A stretch of DNA of 64,000 nucleotides. Origin: Deltaproteobacteria bacterium (GTDB taxonomy: Bacteria; Desulfobacterota; Desulfuromonadia; Geobacterales; Geobacteraceae). Within the stretch, counting starts at the first letter, position 1. Each line of letters opens with the position of its first letter. The DNA lies in the NCBI GenBank assembly GCA_009668975.1, contig SBEG01000002.1, positions 178,971-242,970 on the forward strand. The letters run 5' to 3'. The notes beneath the pieces are model-generated. The model ran no database searches. It saw only the letters and a program-made list of their open reading frames with translations, and had not been told where the DNA came from. This document shows positions 16,401 to 24,329 of the stretch, piece after piece. Position numbers and translations under genes: made by a program.

Positions 16401-18495
16401 TCTGATCGCTATTCTTGATGAACAGCATCGAATTGTCCGCGTTAATCAGGCTATGGCTCAGCGACTGGGAGTAGCCCCTGACGCATGTGTCGGGAAGTCC
16501 TGCCATGACTGTGTCCACGGTTTCGAGACGCCTCCTGACTTCTGCCCCCATGCCCTGACGATGCAGGATGGGCTGGAGCATCTGGCAGAAATCCATGAAG
16601 CACATCTGGGGGGCAATTTTCTGGTCTCCACGACCCCCCTTACCGACGAACAGGGCAATAAAACCGGCTCGGTTCACGTGGCTCGGGATATTACCGAATT
16701 GAAACGTGCGGAACAGGCGCTGCGCGAAAGTGAAGGGCGAGTCAGGAGCAAGCTGGATTCAATCCTCTCGCCAGAGGGAGACATCGGCGACCTGGATCTT
16801 GGCGATATCATCGATATTCCCGCTATCCAGGCGCTCATGGACGATTTCTATGCTTTGGCTCAAATTCCCATGAGTCTCATCGACCTCGATGGCACGGTAC
16901 TGGTTGGAGTCGGTTGGCAGGAGGTCTGTACGAAATATCACCGGCAGCATCCCGAGACGCGCAGACACTGCACCGAAAGCGATACCCGGCTCACGTCCGG
17001 CATTCTGGCAGGAGAGTATAAACTCTATAAGTGTATGAACCATATGTGGGATGCTGCCACACCCGTCATGGTCGGAGGTCAGCACCTCGGGTACCTCTTT
17101 ACCGGGCAGTTCTTCTTTGATGATGAAATACCGGATTATGAAACGTTCCGGTCGCAGGCCGCGATATATGGTTTCCCGGAGGAAGAATATCTGGCCGCCC
17201 TGGATCAGGCGCCGCGAATCAGCCGGGCCGCCCTGGATACCGCCATGGCATATTTCATGAAGTTTTCTGCCATGATTTCCCGGCTCAGCTACAGCAACAT
17301 CAAGCTAGCTCGCGCTCTGTCCGAGCGGGAAGCCTTGATGAATTCTCTGCGGCAAAGCGAACAGCGGCTGGCCAGGTCCCAGGAGATAGCCCATCTTGGC
17401 AGTTGGGAGCTGGACCTTGTCCAAAACGTACTGACCTGGTCTGACGAGGTCTACCGGATATTCGGACTCAAACCGCAGGAGTTTTGCGCCACGTATGAAA
17501 ACTTCCTGGAGGCTGTGCACCCGGACGACCGGGCCGCGGTGAACGAGGCCTATAGTGCTTCAGTGCGGGAAGGGCGGGACAGCTATGAGATCGAGCATCG
17601 GGTAATTCACAAAACAACAGGAGAAGTACGTTTTGTTCATGAACGATGCGAACATTATCGGGACGATAACGGCAACATCATCCGGTCAGTGGGGATGGTC
17701 CATGACATTACCCAGCGGAAACAGGCCGAAGAGGCCTTGCAGGCTGCCCACGATAAACTGGAAACCAAAGTGGCTGAGCGGACCGCCGAATTAAGGGAAA
17801 AGGACCAACTGCTCCTGCAGCAGAGCCGCCAAGCCGCCATGGGAGAAATGATCGGCAACATCGCCCACCAGTGGCGACAACCTTTGAACACTCTGGCGCT
17901 TATCTTCGGGACTCTGCCGTTGCTGCAGGAAACGGGAGAGCTTTCCCGCGAGATGCTCACGTCCATGGAACGGAAAGCCATGGAGCTCATTCAGCATATG
18001 TCGCAAACAATCAACGACTTCCGGAATTACTTCAAGCCGGACAAGGAGAGGGTTGCGTTTCCTGTCTGGGATGCGGTGTCCAGGACGGTCGCCCTGATCG
18101 AGGACAGCTTTCGCAACCAGGAGATTGCCATCGAGATCATCAGGAAAGAGGATCCGGTCATCAACGGCTACCCAAACGAGTTCTCCCAGGTGCTCCTCAA
18201 CATTCTCCTCAACTCCAGGGACGCATTTGTGACACGGGACATCTCTTTTCCTAAAGTGGAAATAATTGTAACGGAGGAAAATAACAGAGCCGTGATCACG
18301 GTCACCGATAATGCCGGAGGAATCCCCAAGGAGATTCTCGGCAAGATATTCGACCCGTACTTCACCACCAAGGGACCGGAACACGGTACCGGAGTCGGAC
18401 TGTTCATGTCCAAGGGGATTATCGAAAAAAGCATGGGAGGCCTGATCTCGGCCCGGAATACCGCGAACGGCGCCGAATTCAGGATCGAGGTGTAA
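13405..18495 (+). CDS. CheB-CheR fusion with PAS domains, PocR sensor domain and histidine kinase
   Basis: This 1696-residue protein starts at ATG 13405 behind GGAGG. Domains in order are: CheB methylesterase at about 35-215 (Ser in IGASAGG, His in MHLPP, Asp in GFGTDGAEG); CheR methyltransferase at about 225-490 (ACCATGEEAYS for S-adenosylmethionine, CRNFLIYL); a long coiled coil at about 673-762 built of NEEL repeats; PAS-type segments at about 770-865, 875-975 and 990-1110; a PocR-type ligand domain at about 1130-1305 with Cys/His-rich RRHCTESD and YKCMNHMWDA; another PAS at about 1325-1445; and a kinase with NIAHQWRQPLN (His near 1485) and an ATPase domain to the end. No receiver is attached. 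CheB lacks its usual receiver, as in other CheB/CheR fusions. A nearby CheY-like protein is a possible target. Confidence 0.92.
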   Translation: MNNPGIPGAEETVIPGTNESVLCDEKSLASVEKPCFVVGIGASAGGQIPLEHIFTFIPADCNLAFVVVMHLPPDGPAFLAGLLSRYTSMDVLTAEDGALLLPNTVHVVSPGTFLAMRSGRLCVEGRSGRFAGTNHPIDHFFTSLAEDYGERAIAVVLSGFGTDGAEGVKRIKERRGTVIVQEPGSAVNPSMPANAIATGSADLILATEDIPLKVAGIARGDCRLPQHSCLSTTFDEDLDAIFAAVKAGSGHDFSSYKRSTVMRRIERRMTVNESGGLRKYLAFLEQSPQEAQILAQEILIGVTRFFRDPGAFEVIENEIIPRLFTDRNPDDPVRIWHACCATGEEAYSVAMLVREFMVRQRLNTKVQIFATDIDEAAIAQARSGVYADELRTDLSEERVNTFFIRSQDRWQVVKELREMILFATHSVIKDPPFSRLDLLVCRNFLIYLTPDMQKRLMSLFHLVLKPGGFLFLGASETAGPNSELFTPVTMKWKIYQRLDNGRREDTLFPFTAPVRKPVKAATTGRPGNAEDTTPGAAADRLLVQRYSPPCVVVNEKFEVLHISSRTGRYLEVAMGAPTMDILKMAREELRPALRAAMYKSFEENKQVIFRGVKLADEETETAVNVIVEPLALQPSYGKLALVVLQPVTSPAAIHESSGDVSVPEDEITRKTLIRQLEEQLRITNEQLLFTIEQLETSNEGFMAANEELMSINEEFQSTNEELQSTNEELEASKEELQALNEELITVNAELQGKVEELNLVSDDMENLLTSSEIAVIFLDRLLTIKRFSPAMAAILNLIPADIGRQFRHLAGTIDWSHLRRDAQEVLERNVPVEREVTSLDDGRSFILRILPYRTIDNIVDGIVVTLLDITDIRRAEEEIRNAALFPEENPSPVLRVARDGKLLYANRAAAPLLVQWQLSPEGKLPDHVQQNVTAVLDAGRNFELEIRCGDRDFSLILVPIANRGYVNFYGRDLTERKQINEALQRAKNEWERTFDSVPDLIAILDEQHRIVRVNQAMAQRLGVAPDACVGKSCHDCVHGFETPPDFCPHALTMQDGLEHLAEIHEAHLGGNFLVSTTPLTDEQGNKTGSVHVARDITELKRAEQALRESEGRVRSKLDSILSPEGDIGDLDLGDIIDIPAIQALMDDFYALAQIPMSLIDLDGTVLVGVGWQEVCTKYHRQHPETRRHCTESDTRLTSGILAGEYKLYKCMNHMWDAATPVMVGGQHLGYLFTGQFFFDDEIPDYETFRSQAAIYGFPEEEYLAALDQAPRISRAALDTAMAYFMKFSAMISRLSYSNIKLARALSEREALMNSLRQSEQRLARSQEIAHLGSWELDLVQNVLTWSDEVYRIFGLKPQEFCATYENFLEAVHPDDRAAVNEAYSASVREGRDSYEIEHRVIHKTTGEVRFVHERCEHYRDDNGNIIRSVGMVHDITQRKQAEEALQAAHDKLETKVAERTAELREKDQLLLQQSRQAAMGEMIGNIAHQWRQPLNTLALIFGTLPLLQETGELSREMLTSMERKAMELIQHMSQTINDFRNYFKPDKERVAFPVWDAVSRTVALIEDSFRNQEIAIEIIRKEDPVINGYPNEFSQVLLNILLNSRDAFVTRDISFPKVEIIVTEENNRAVITVTDNAGGIPKEILGKIFDPYFTTKGPEHGTGVGLFMSKGIIEKSMGGLISARNTANGAEFRIEV

Positions 18496-18615
18496 TCTGA
18501 GTCGTCGAAAATAATTCCGAATGATGGAGAGTCCCTGTAATTCCAATAGGTATTCAAACCGACACCTTACCACCCCTGACATCTCCTGCCAGAAGTAGGC
18601 TCTTTTACGCGAAAG

Positions 18616-18642
18616 AGGAGGGGAATTTTAAGCTCCCCTCCT
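18616..18642. repeat. Short palindrome downstream of the kinase gene
   Basis: AGGAGGGGAA-ttttaag-CTCCCCTCCT is an inverted repeat with no U tract, followed by the related CCTTACAAAGGAGGACCC. It looks like a REP-type intergenic palindrome and could act as an RNA 3'-end stabiliser. Confidence 0.6.
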
Positions 18643-18741
18643 TACAAAGGAGGACCCAAAGGGCCTAAAGGTGCGGGGGGTGGTTGGGTTTTGTGTCATC
18701 TTGATTGTAAAGTAGAATCAAATGTCCCGTGAGTCCATACT

Positions 18742-19446
18742 ATGATCGAACTGAAAAACGTTACGAAACGCTACGGTACCCTTACAGCAGTAGACAATGT
18801 CTCCTTTTCAGTCAAGACAGGCCAGTCTTTTGCCCTGCTCGGCCCCAACGGGGCGGGGAAGACGACAATCGTCAAGCTGCTGCTCGACTTTACCCGTTTG
18901 ACAGCGGGAAGCTTGACTATCAACGGTATTCCCGCGAGCAAGGCGGAATGCCGGACGGCAATCGGCTATCTGGCCGAAAACCAGCGAATTCCGACTGGCC
19001 TTTCCGGATGGCAGTACCTGCTGCGTTGTGCGGAGTTACTGGATATCAACCGGGCCGCTGCCGAGGAGCAATGCCGGAGTGTCGTCGAGCAGATCGGCAT
19101 GCAGGGCAGGGAGCATGATAAGGCCGGCACTTATTCCAAGGGCATGATTCAGCGGTTCGGCTTGGGCGCGGCTCTGGTGGGTGCGCCGAGACTGTTGATT
19201 CTCGACGAACCAGCCTCCGGTCTGGATCCGATCGGGATCAGGGAAACACGCCTGCTTCTGGAGACGCTGAAAGAGCAAGGCGTGACGATCTTCCTGAATT
19301 CTCACCTGCTTTCGGAAGTGGAAAAAATCTGTGATAGCGCGGCAATCATCCACCGTGGCAGACTCTTGGTGAAAGACTCTATTGCGGCTATTGTCAGGGA
19401 CGGTGAGACCCTCGAAGATGTATTTGTGCGGTTGGTGAAAGGTTGA
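18742..19446 (+). CDS. ABC transporter ATP-binding protein (ABC-2 type exporter)
   Basis: This 234-residue nucleotide-binding subunit has Walker A GPNGAGKTT (about 35-43), signature YSKGMIQRFGLG (about 134-145), Walker B LLILDEPASGLDP (about 154-166) and the H-loop in NSHLL (about 190). The YSKGM variant of the signature is typical of ABC-2 exporters and their NosF/CcmA-like ATPases. The C-terminal tail EDVFVRLVKG is also typical. The permease follows one base after its stop, so the two form an operon. The substrate cannot be told from sequence. The ribosome site is weak. Confidence 0.92.
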   Translation: MIELKNVTKRYGTLTAVDNVSFSVKTGQSFALLGPNGAGKTTIVKLLLDFTRLTAGSLTINGIPASKAECRTAIGYLAENQRIPTGLSGWQYLLRCAELLDINRAAAEEQCRSVVEQIGMQGREHDKAGTYSKGMIQRFGLGAALVGAPRLLILDEPASGLDPIGIRETRLLLETLKEQGVTIFLNSHLLSEVEKICDSAAIIHRGRLLVKDSIAAIVRDGETLEDVFVRLVKG

Positions 19447-19447
19447 T

Positions 19448-20296
19448 ATGAAAACGTCGAAAATGCTTCCCTCCATTACCAGAATTGCCAAATATACCCT
19501 TACCGATGAAGTGCGGCAGAAAAGTTTCCTCATCATGTTCCTTCTCTGCGCCGTCTGCGTGTTTCTCCTCCGTGGCTGTTATCACGGCAATTACCTGGTG
19601 AACGGCCAGGCCCTTGATACCGCAACCGTTGTCAAAGCTTTATCGATAGTGACCTTCCACGCCATCGGCGCCGGAGTGATGGTCATAACGGCTTTACTCG
19701 CAATGCGCATCTTCCGCCGCGACCGGAACGAAGGACAGCAATCGTGTGTTTTGTCCAAACCAATAGCCCGTTGGCAGTATGTTACCGGAAAGATCCTCGG
19801 TTTATGGAGCTTATCGGTACTTTTCATGTTCATCCTGCATGGTATTATCTTTGTGATCACCTCAGTCAATTTACGAATTTTTATGCCGGATTATCTCATT
19901 GCCTCGCTGCTCTGCTCCATCAACTTGCTCTTTGTGGTTCTTGCCGTACTGCTGTTGTCGCTGCTGATGCCCGATATCGTCGCCTTTCTCTGTGTCCTGG
20001 GAATCGGTGCAGTGGGCTTCGTGGCTGACGGCATAGCCGCTGTCAGCCAGAGCCAGATCGTGCAGGCGACGATGCAACAACCGGGCGCAGGTCCGCGATC
20101 AGAGGTGACCTGGTGGAAAGTTGTTTATTTTGTCTGGCCGAAGCTCCTGGGCGTTCAGCAGACGGCAACTTCGTTGCTCGGGAATGAGCCTGTTCACGGC
20201 TTCGGGGACCTCTATCCTTTTCTTAATGTCCTGCTGTATTGCCTTATTTTTGGTGCACTGCTTATCTGGCGTTTCGGGAAGGAAGATATCAGCTAG
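19448..20296 (+). CDS. ABC-2 type transporter permease
   Basis: The gene encodes 282 residues with about six hydrophobic segments (near 28-45, 63-82, 115-140, 150-175, 180-200 and 255-275). The region between the second and third helices contains RNEGQQSCVLSKPIARWQYV, a cytoplasmic loop common in NosY/ABC-2 permeases. It is translationally coupled to the ATPase (the stop and AAAGG site lie just before the ATG). Together they would form a two-gene exporter; substrate unknown. Confidence 0.88.
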   Translation: MKTSKMLPSITRIAKYTLTDEVRQKSFLIMFLLCAVCVFLLRGCYHGNYLVNGQALDTATVVKALSIVTFHAIGAGVMVITALLAMRIFRRDRNEGQQSCVLSKPIARWQYVTGKILGLWSLSVLFMFILHGIIFVITSVNLRIFMPDYLIASLLCSINLLFVVLAVLLLSLLMPDIVAFLCVLGIGAVGFVADGIAAVSQSQIVQATMQQPGAGPRSEVTWWKVVYFVWPKLLGVQQTATSLLGNEPVHGFGDLYPFLNVLLYCLIFGALLIWRFGKEDIS

Positions 20297-20509
20297 TTTT
20301 TTATCTGGAAGTCTCGACAGAGGCCGGGCGGAATTTTAGCGAAGACTCTCGTAATCGATCACCACTCACGCGGCAAAAATTTTACCTCACCTTGAAGCCA
20401 CGATGGCTACCCCGGTTTTTCACGGTATAGTTGTATACCAGCGGCACTTCAGGCGGACGCATGACCAATCATCTGAATCCGCAATTTTATTGCACGGAGG
20501 AGTCCAACA

Positions 20510-21682
20510 ATGTCCCAACATGATGTGATCATTATTGGCGGTGGAATCAGCGGTATGTCTCTTGCCCATTATTGCGCAAAAGCCGGTATGAAACCGCTGG
20601 TCGTGGATAAGAACGGTCAGATGGGCGGCACCTTCAATACCTGCCGCACGGACAACTTCTGGTTTGAGCTTGGTGCCCACACCTGCTACAACTCTTATGG
20701 GACCCTGGTGGATCTGCTCCGCGATACCGGCAGTCTGGACAAGATCACCAAACCGGACAGTGTCGGTTACAAACTCATTACCAAAGACGGGATCAAATCG
20801 ATCATGTCGCAGATGAGTTTTCCGGAACTGGTTTTCTCACTGCCAAGAATGTTCGGGGCGAAGATGGCGGGAGAAACAGTTGAGTCCTATTATTCGAAAA
20901 TTTTCGGCAAGAGGAATTTCGCCCAGGTAATCGGACCGATGTTCAATGCCGTGATCTGTCAGAAGTCTAACGAATTCCCCGCGGACATGCTCTTCAAGAA
21001 GCGGCCGCGGCGCAAAGATGTGCTCAAGAAATTCAGTCTGCAAGGCGGGCTCCAGTCGATCACCGATGCGATTGCCACAGACCCGGCGATTGAGACGTTG
21101 ACCGGGAAGGAAGTGCAAGCGATCGAATTTGCAGGAGACGTTTTTACCGTAACGACCACTGATGGCGGCACCTTTCAGGCGAAATACCTTGCCCTGGCCA
21201 CCCCTTCGGAGCCGGCCGCAAAACTGCTGCAACACTCATTTCCGGAGGTTGCGCAAAAACTCGCTCCCCTGCAGTCTGAGAAGGTCGAGACCCTGGGGGT
21301 GGTTGTCAAGAAAGAGGAAGTCAAAATCGGTCCGATAGCGGCACTTGCCGCAACGGACGAGATCTTTTATTCCTTTGTTTCGCGAGACACCTTTCCCGAC
21401 CCCCTCTACCGGGCATTTGCCTTTCACTTCAAGGCTTCCGCAGGCGGCCGTGAAACCCGGCTTCAGCGCATCGCAGAGGTGATAGGTACCGGGAATTTCG
21501 AGCATATCGCCAGTGCCGAGCATGTGATTCCCTCCCTGCGGCTAGGCCACAAGGAAAAGATCGAGGAATTGGACGCTCTGCTTGCCGGTACTCCATTGCT
21601 GCTCACCGGCAACTACTTCTCCGGAATTGCCATCGAGGATTGTGTTGCCCGCTCGCTGCAGGAGAGCAAAAGATTGAAGTGA
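20510..21682 (+). CDS. FAD-dependent amine oxidase / protoporphyrinogen oxidase-like protein
   Basis: This 390-residue protein starts behind CGGAGGAG. The N-terminus VIIIGGGISGMSLAHYC is the FAD-binding GxGxxG motif, followed by GGTFNTC and FELGAHTCYNSYG, the second part of the flavin site in the amine oxidase superfamily. A C-terminal LLTGNYFSGIAIEDCVARS closes the FAD domain, as in protoporphyrinogen oxidases and carotenoid desaturase-like enzymes. The length is a little short for HemG/HemY. The substrate is unknown, and no heme or carotenoid genes lie next to it. Confidence 0.85.
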   Translation: MSQHDVIIIGGGISGMSLAHYCAKAGMKPLVVDKNGQMGGTFNTCRTDNFWFELGAHTCYNSYGTLVDLLRDTGSLDKITKPDSVGYKLITKDGIKSIMSQMSFPELVFSLPRMFGAKMAGETVESYYSKIFGKRNFAQVIGPMFNAVICQKSNEFPADMLFKKRPRRKDVLKKFSLQGGLQSITDAIATDPAIETLTGKEVQAIEFAGDVFTVTTTDGGTFQAKYLALATPSEPAAKLLQHSFPEVAQKLAPLQSEKVETLGVVVKKEEVKIGPIAALAATDEIFYSFVSRDTFPDPLYRAFAFHFKASAGGRETRLQRIAEVIGTGNFEHIASAEHVIPSLRLGHKEKIEELDALLAGTPLLLTGNYFSGIAIEDCVARSLQESKRLK

Positions 21683-21785
21683 TAGGATGAAATTATAAAA
21701 AATATGGAACAAATTTGACTTTGATCCTGTCAAAAGTCATAAGTCGAACTTGTAAAAAATCGAAATACTGAAAAAGGAGACTGCC

Positions 21786-21962
21786 ATGCTGTCGCTAAAG
21801 AAATCGATCTATCCCGTAATTTTAACAGTTCTTGTCTTGTCCGGATTATTCCTCGGCACGACGACGGCTTCGTCGGAGAATATTCCGGAACCCTCCTGCG
21901 TCTGTGCGGATTGCGGCAAACCGTGCGGTAGCGGGCATGCTTCAACCTGCATCTACCGCTAA
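21786..21962 (+). CDS. Small secreted cysteine-rich protein, 58 residues
   Basis: AAAAAGGAGA precedes the ATG by 6 bp, and an intrinsic terminator starts 10 bp after the stop, so the gene has complete expression signals despite its size. The first 29 residues are a signal peptide (KKSIYPVILTVLVLSGLFLG, then TTTASS). The mature part of about 29 residues contains five cysteines, in the order CVCADCGKPC and a final C near the end, arranged like a small metal-binding or disulfide-rich peptide. The family is not recognised. It stands alone between the flavin oxidoreductase and the desaturase. Confidence 0.75.
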   Translation: MLSLKKSIYPVILTVLVLSGLFLGTTTASSENIPEPSCVCADCGKPCGSGHASTCIYR

Positions 21963-21972
21963 GGACTGCCAC

Positions 21973-22016
21973 GGGAACAAACTGCTTTTCAGTAAAGGCA
22001 GTTTGTTCCCATTTTA
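21973..22016 (+). terminator. Intrinsic terminator after the Cys-rich peptide gene
   Basis: GGGAACAAACTGC-ttttcagtaaag-GCAGTTTGTTCCC is a 13-bp perfect stem followed by ATTTTAC. Confidence 0.85.
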
Positions 22017-22160
22017 CTGCCTGCTCTCACCAGGTAAACCGAGAAATACAAGGCTATTGACTTCGAAGGGAGAGAAAACGCCACCCTGGAATCAGGCTCA
22101 ATTGCTTCAGTTTATATAATGTAGAAACAGGCTCCATACTACAGCCACTGGGGGCTTATC

Positions 22161-23180
22161 ATGGCTTTCAATCCTGTTTTTGTTGCAGTAAAAATTCCCA
22201 AACCCGACTGGTACCAAGAGACGGCTGTCTACGCCCGGCGAAATCTCCGCAGGGTAATCCGGCAGCTGCTGGATACGTTGCTCCCTTATGTCTTGATACT
22301 GGCCCTCATGGTCTTCACGGTTCGTCATGGCTACTCGTACGGGGTTACCCTCACGCTGGCAGTGGCTGGTGGGGCCCTGCTCACCCGCATCTTCATCATC
22401 TTTCACGATTGTACGCATGGTTCGTACCTCACGACACCCCGTTGGAACAGAAACCTGGGGTATCTCTGTGGAGTCCTGACTTTTACCCCTTTTCATGACT
22501 GGCGGCGTTCCCATGCCGGGCATCACATCCGGTTCGGCGATCTGGACCGGCGCGGCATCGGTGATATCTGGACCCTTACTTCCCTGGAGTATCAGGCCTC
22601 GTCGAAATGGAGGCGGCTTGGGTACCGGCTCTACCGCAATCCACTGATCATGTTCGGCCTGGGCCCGGGATTCTACTTTCTGCTGCGGAACCGGTTCCCG
22701 ACAAAAGGGTCCAAAAAACGCGATGTCTGGAGTGTTCTCTTTACCAACGGGGTAATCCTGGTAATTGCCGTTGCCGCAGCTTTTACCATCGGTTTCAAGA
22801 CCTATCTCATGGTGCAGCTGCCGGTCCTGCTGATTGGCGCAACCTTCGGTGTCTGGCTCTTCTACATTCAGCATCAGTTCGAAGGTGTCTTCTGGGCACG
22901 TCACGACGAGTGGGACCCGATTCGCGCGGCGCTGGAGGGGGCATCCTATTATAAACTGCCGAGGTTTCTCCAATGGATTACCGGTAACATCGGCTTTCAT
23001 CACGTGCATCATATCCGTCCCGGCATCCCCAACTACAATCTCCAGCAGTGCTGTGAAGCCATTCCGGCTCTGAAAGACGTCCCCCCCCTGGACCTCCGCA
23101 CCAGTCTGAAGTCACTGCGTCTCCATCTTTGGGATGAGGGACGGCAAAAGCTGGTGGGATTCAGGTCTCTCCGGAACTGA
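22161..23180 (+). CDS. Membrane fatty acid desaturase
   Basis: This 339-residue membrane protein has the three histidine boxes of acyl-lipid desaturases: HDCTH (about 93-97), HAGHH (about 127-131) and HHVHH (about 287-291), which hold the di-iron centre. Four hydrophobic segments (about 40-60, 66-85, 190-215 and 220-240) fit the family topology. The spacing and the HDCTHGSYL box resemble omega-6/delta-12 desaturases, which introduce double bonds with O2. The ribosome site is GGGGGC. An O2-dependent enzyme in a mainly anaerobic lineage points to tolerance of oxygen. Confidence 0.9.
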   Translation: MAFNPVFVAVKIPKPDWYQETAVYARRNLRRVIRQLLDTLLPYVLILALMVFTVRHGYSYGVTLTLAVAGGALLTRIFIIFHDCTHGSYLTTPRWNRNLGYLCGVLTFTPFHDWRRSHAGHHIRFGDLDRRGIGDIWTLTSLEYQASSKWRRLGYRLYRNPLIMFGLGPGFYFLLRNRFPTKGSKKRDVWSVLFTNGVILVIAVAAAFTIGFKTYLMVQLPVLLIGATFGVWLFYIQHQFEGVFWARHDEWDPIRAALEGASYYKLPRFLQWITGNIGFHHVHHIRPGIPNYNLQQCCEAIPALKDVPPLDLRTSLKSLRLHLWDEGRQKLVGFRSLRN

Positions 23181-23201
23181 AAAGCGGCCATTAGGTGTCT
23201 C

Positions 23202-23870
23202 CTAGCGTGCGGGTTCAGCCAGCAACAAGCGATTTTTCGGGGTGATATCTTCCGGAATCAGCTGGGTAAAGACCTGGTAGCCATGCGCGCGTAAACGTGC
23301 GACCCGCGCCACGTCCATTGCCAGCGGTCCGTCGAGCCAGCCCTGCAAACCGCCAAGCTCGGCACCATCAAGATTGTGACAGCACGGCAGTACCGCCAGC
23401 CGTGCCCCGGCGGCAACAGCCCGTTTAATGACCAGATCGGTCAGTCCGCCGCAGGCGTGCACGGAGACGATCAAATCGTCCCGCTGTAACGGCAGTTCCT
23501 CCAATGAACTTTCTACAAAACACAGCCGACTGTTAAGTCGCGGCCAGACTGCCGTCAAGGAGCGAACCAGGGTTGCAGAGCTTTCCGGGATGTATCGATC
23601 GACAGCTACGGCTTCGGGAGAAGTGTCGTCGAGCAGGAGGAGGATCATTGCCAGCAAGCCGTGGCCGCAGGCCAGGTCGACGATCCGTCCGCCTCGGAAG
23701 CGGCGGCGCACCCGGCGCGCAACCTCCCATGCTTCATACAACTCTTTACGCGGCAGACAGCCGGCGTGACAGACCGACCGGGCGATTGCATCAAAGAGGG
23801 TAGCGCCGCCAAAGTGGGGAAGGAGCTTATCGGTAAGACGGTTCCGGGATGATCTGTCCAGTGAGGTCAT
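23202..23870 (-). CDS. SAM-dependent methyltransferase-like protein
   Basis: The 222 residues contain a class I methyltransferase fold: motif I IVDLACGHGLLAMILLLL (about 62-79), acidic motif II AVAVDRY (about 88-94), LIVSVHACGGLTDLVI (about 133-148) and LAVLPCCHN (about 158-166). The VHACGGLTD/LPCCH pair matches the Methyltransf_32 group, in which the substrate (tRNA or protein) is often unknown. The gene converges on the desaturase gene, with 21 bp between stops. The start has no clear ribosome site. Confidence 0.8.
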   Translation of the reverse strand: MTSLDRSSRNRLTDKLLPHFGGATLFDAIARSVCHAGCLPRKELYEAWEVARRVRRRFRGGRIVDLACGHGLLAMILLLLDDTSPEAVAVDRYIPESSATLVRSLTAVWPRLNSRLCFVESSLEELPLQRDDLIVSVHACGGLTDLVIKRAVAAGARLAVLPCCHNLDGAELGGLQGWLDGPLAMDVARVARLRAHGYQVFTQLIPEDITPKNRLLLAEPAR

Positions 23871-24216
23871 ACTGAACTGTCACGCTTTTTATTGGTCGTT
23901 GTGAAATGGAAATAATATCGATTCTGGCCGTTCATTCATCCTCCTGTCAATTTTCTTTCAGTCTGACAATCGACAATACTACAGGCAACCAGGTGAAATT
24001 TCTTTCCGTAGCAGTGTCTGGTGCGCACTGGTTGTTGCATTTTTTTCGCATAAGGAATAATTTTCTCACTTGGAGAGAATTTACTATACCTTGAAATGCC
24101 GATGGGACAGCAGAAATCTTGGACATGCGATACTTGCAGTTGGAGGATAATACGGGAAACTTGCAGAATTCCATACTATTGTCTTTTGTGTCTCGAGGCT
24201 ACGGACTACAAAAACT
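23871..24216. other. 346-bp AT-rich intergenic region, no gene seen
   Basis: This lies between the divergent methyltransferase and GNAT genes, so both promoters should be here. Several T-rich and A-rich tracts occur, but no repeat, hairpin or motif that I can name. Confidence 0.4.
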
Positions 24217-24309
24217 ATGGCCAAGATAATTTTTGACAACAAAGGTGAAGAACGGTACCGGGTGATCGATTCTCTCAGCGGGGAGATCTTTGAAGAGTCT
24301 TCAAACTGA
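24217..24309 (+). CDS. Possible 30-residue small protein
   Basis: An ATG frame of 30 codons ends 20 bp before the acetyltransferase gene and reads MAKIIFDNKGEERY with a strongly acidic end (SLSGEIFEESSN). The nearest purine-rich site (GAGG) lies about 20 bp upstream, too far to be convincing. The composition and position just ahead of a gene run suggest a small protein or leader, but chance cannot be excluded. Confidence 0.35.
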   Translation: MAKIIFDNKGEERYRVIDSLSGEIFEESSN

Positions 24310-24329
24310 TAATGACAGGGAGATGATCC

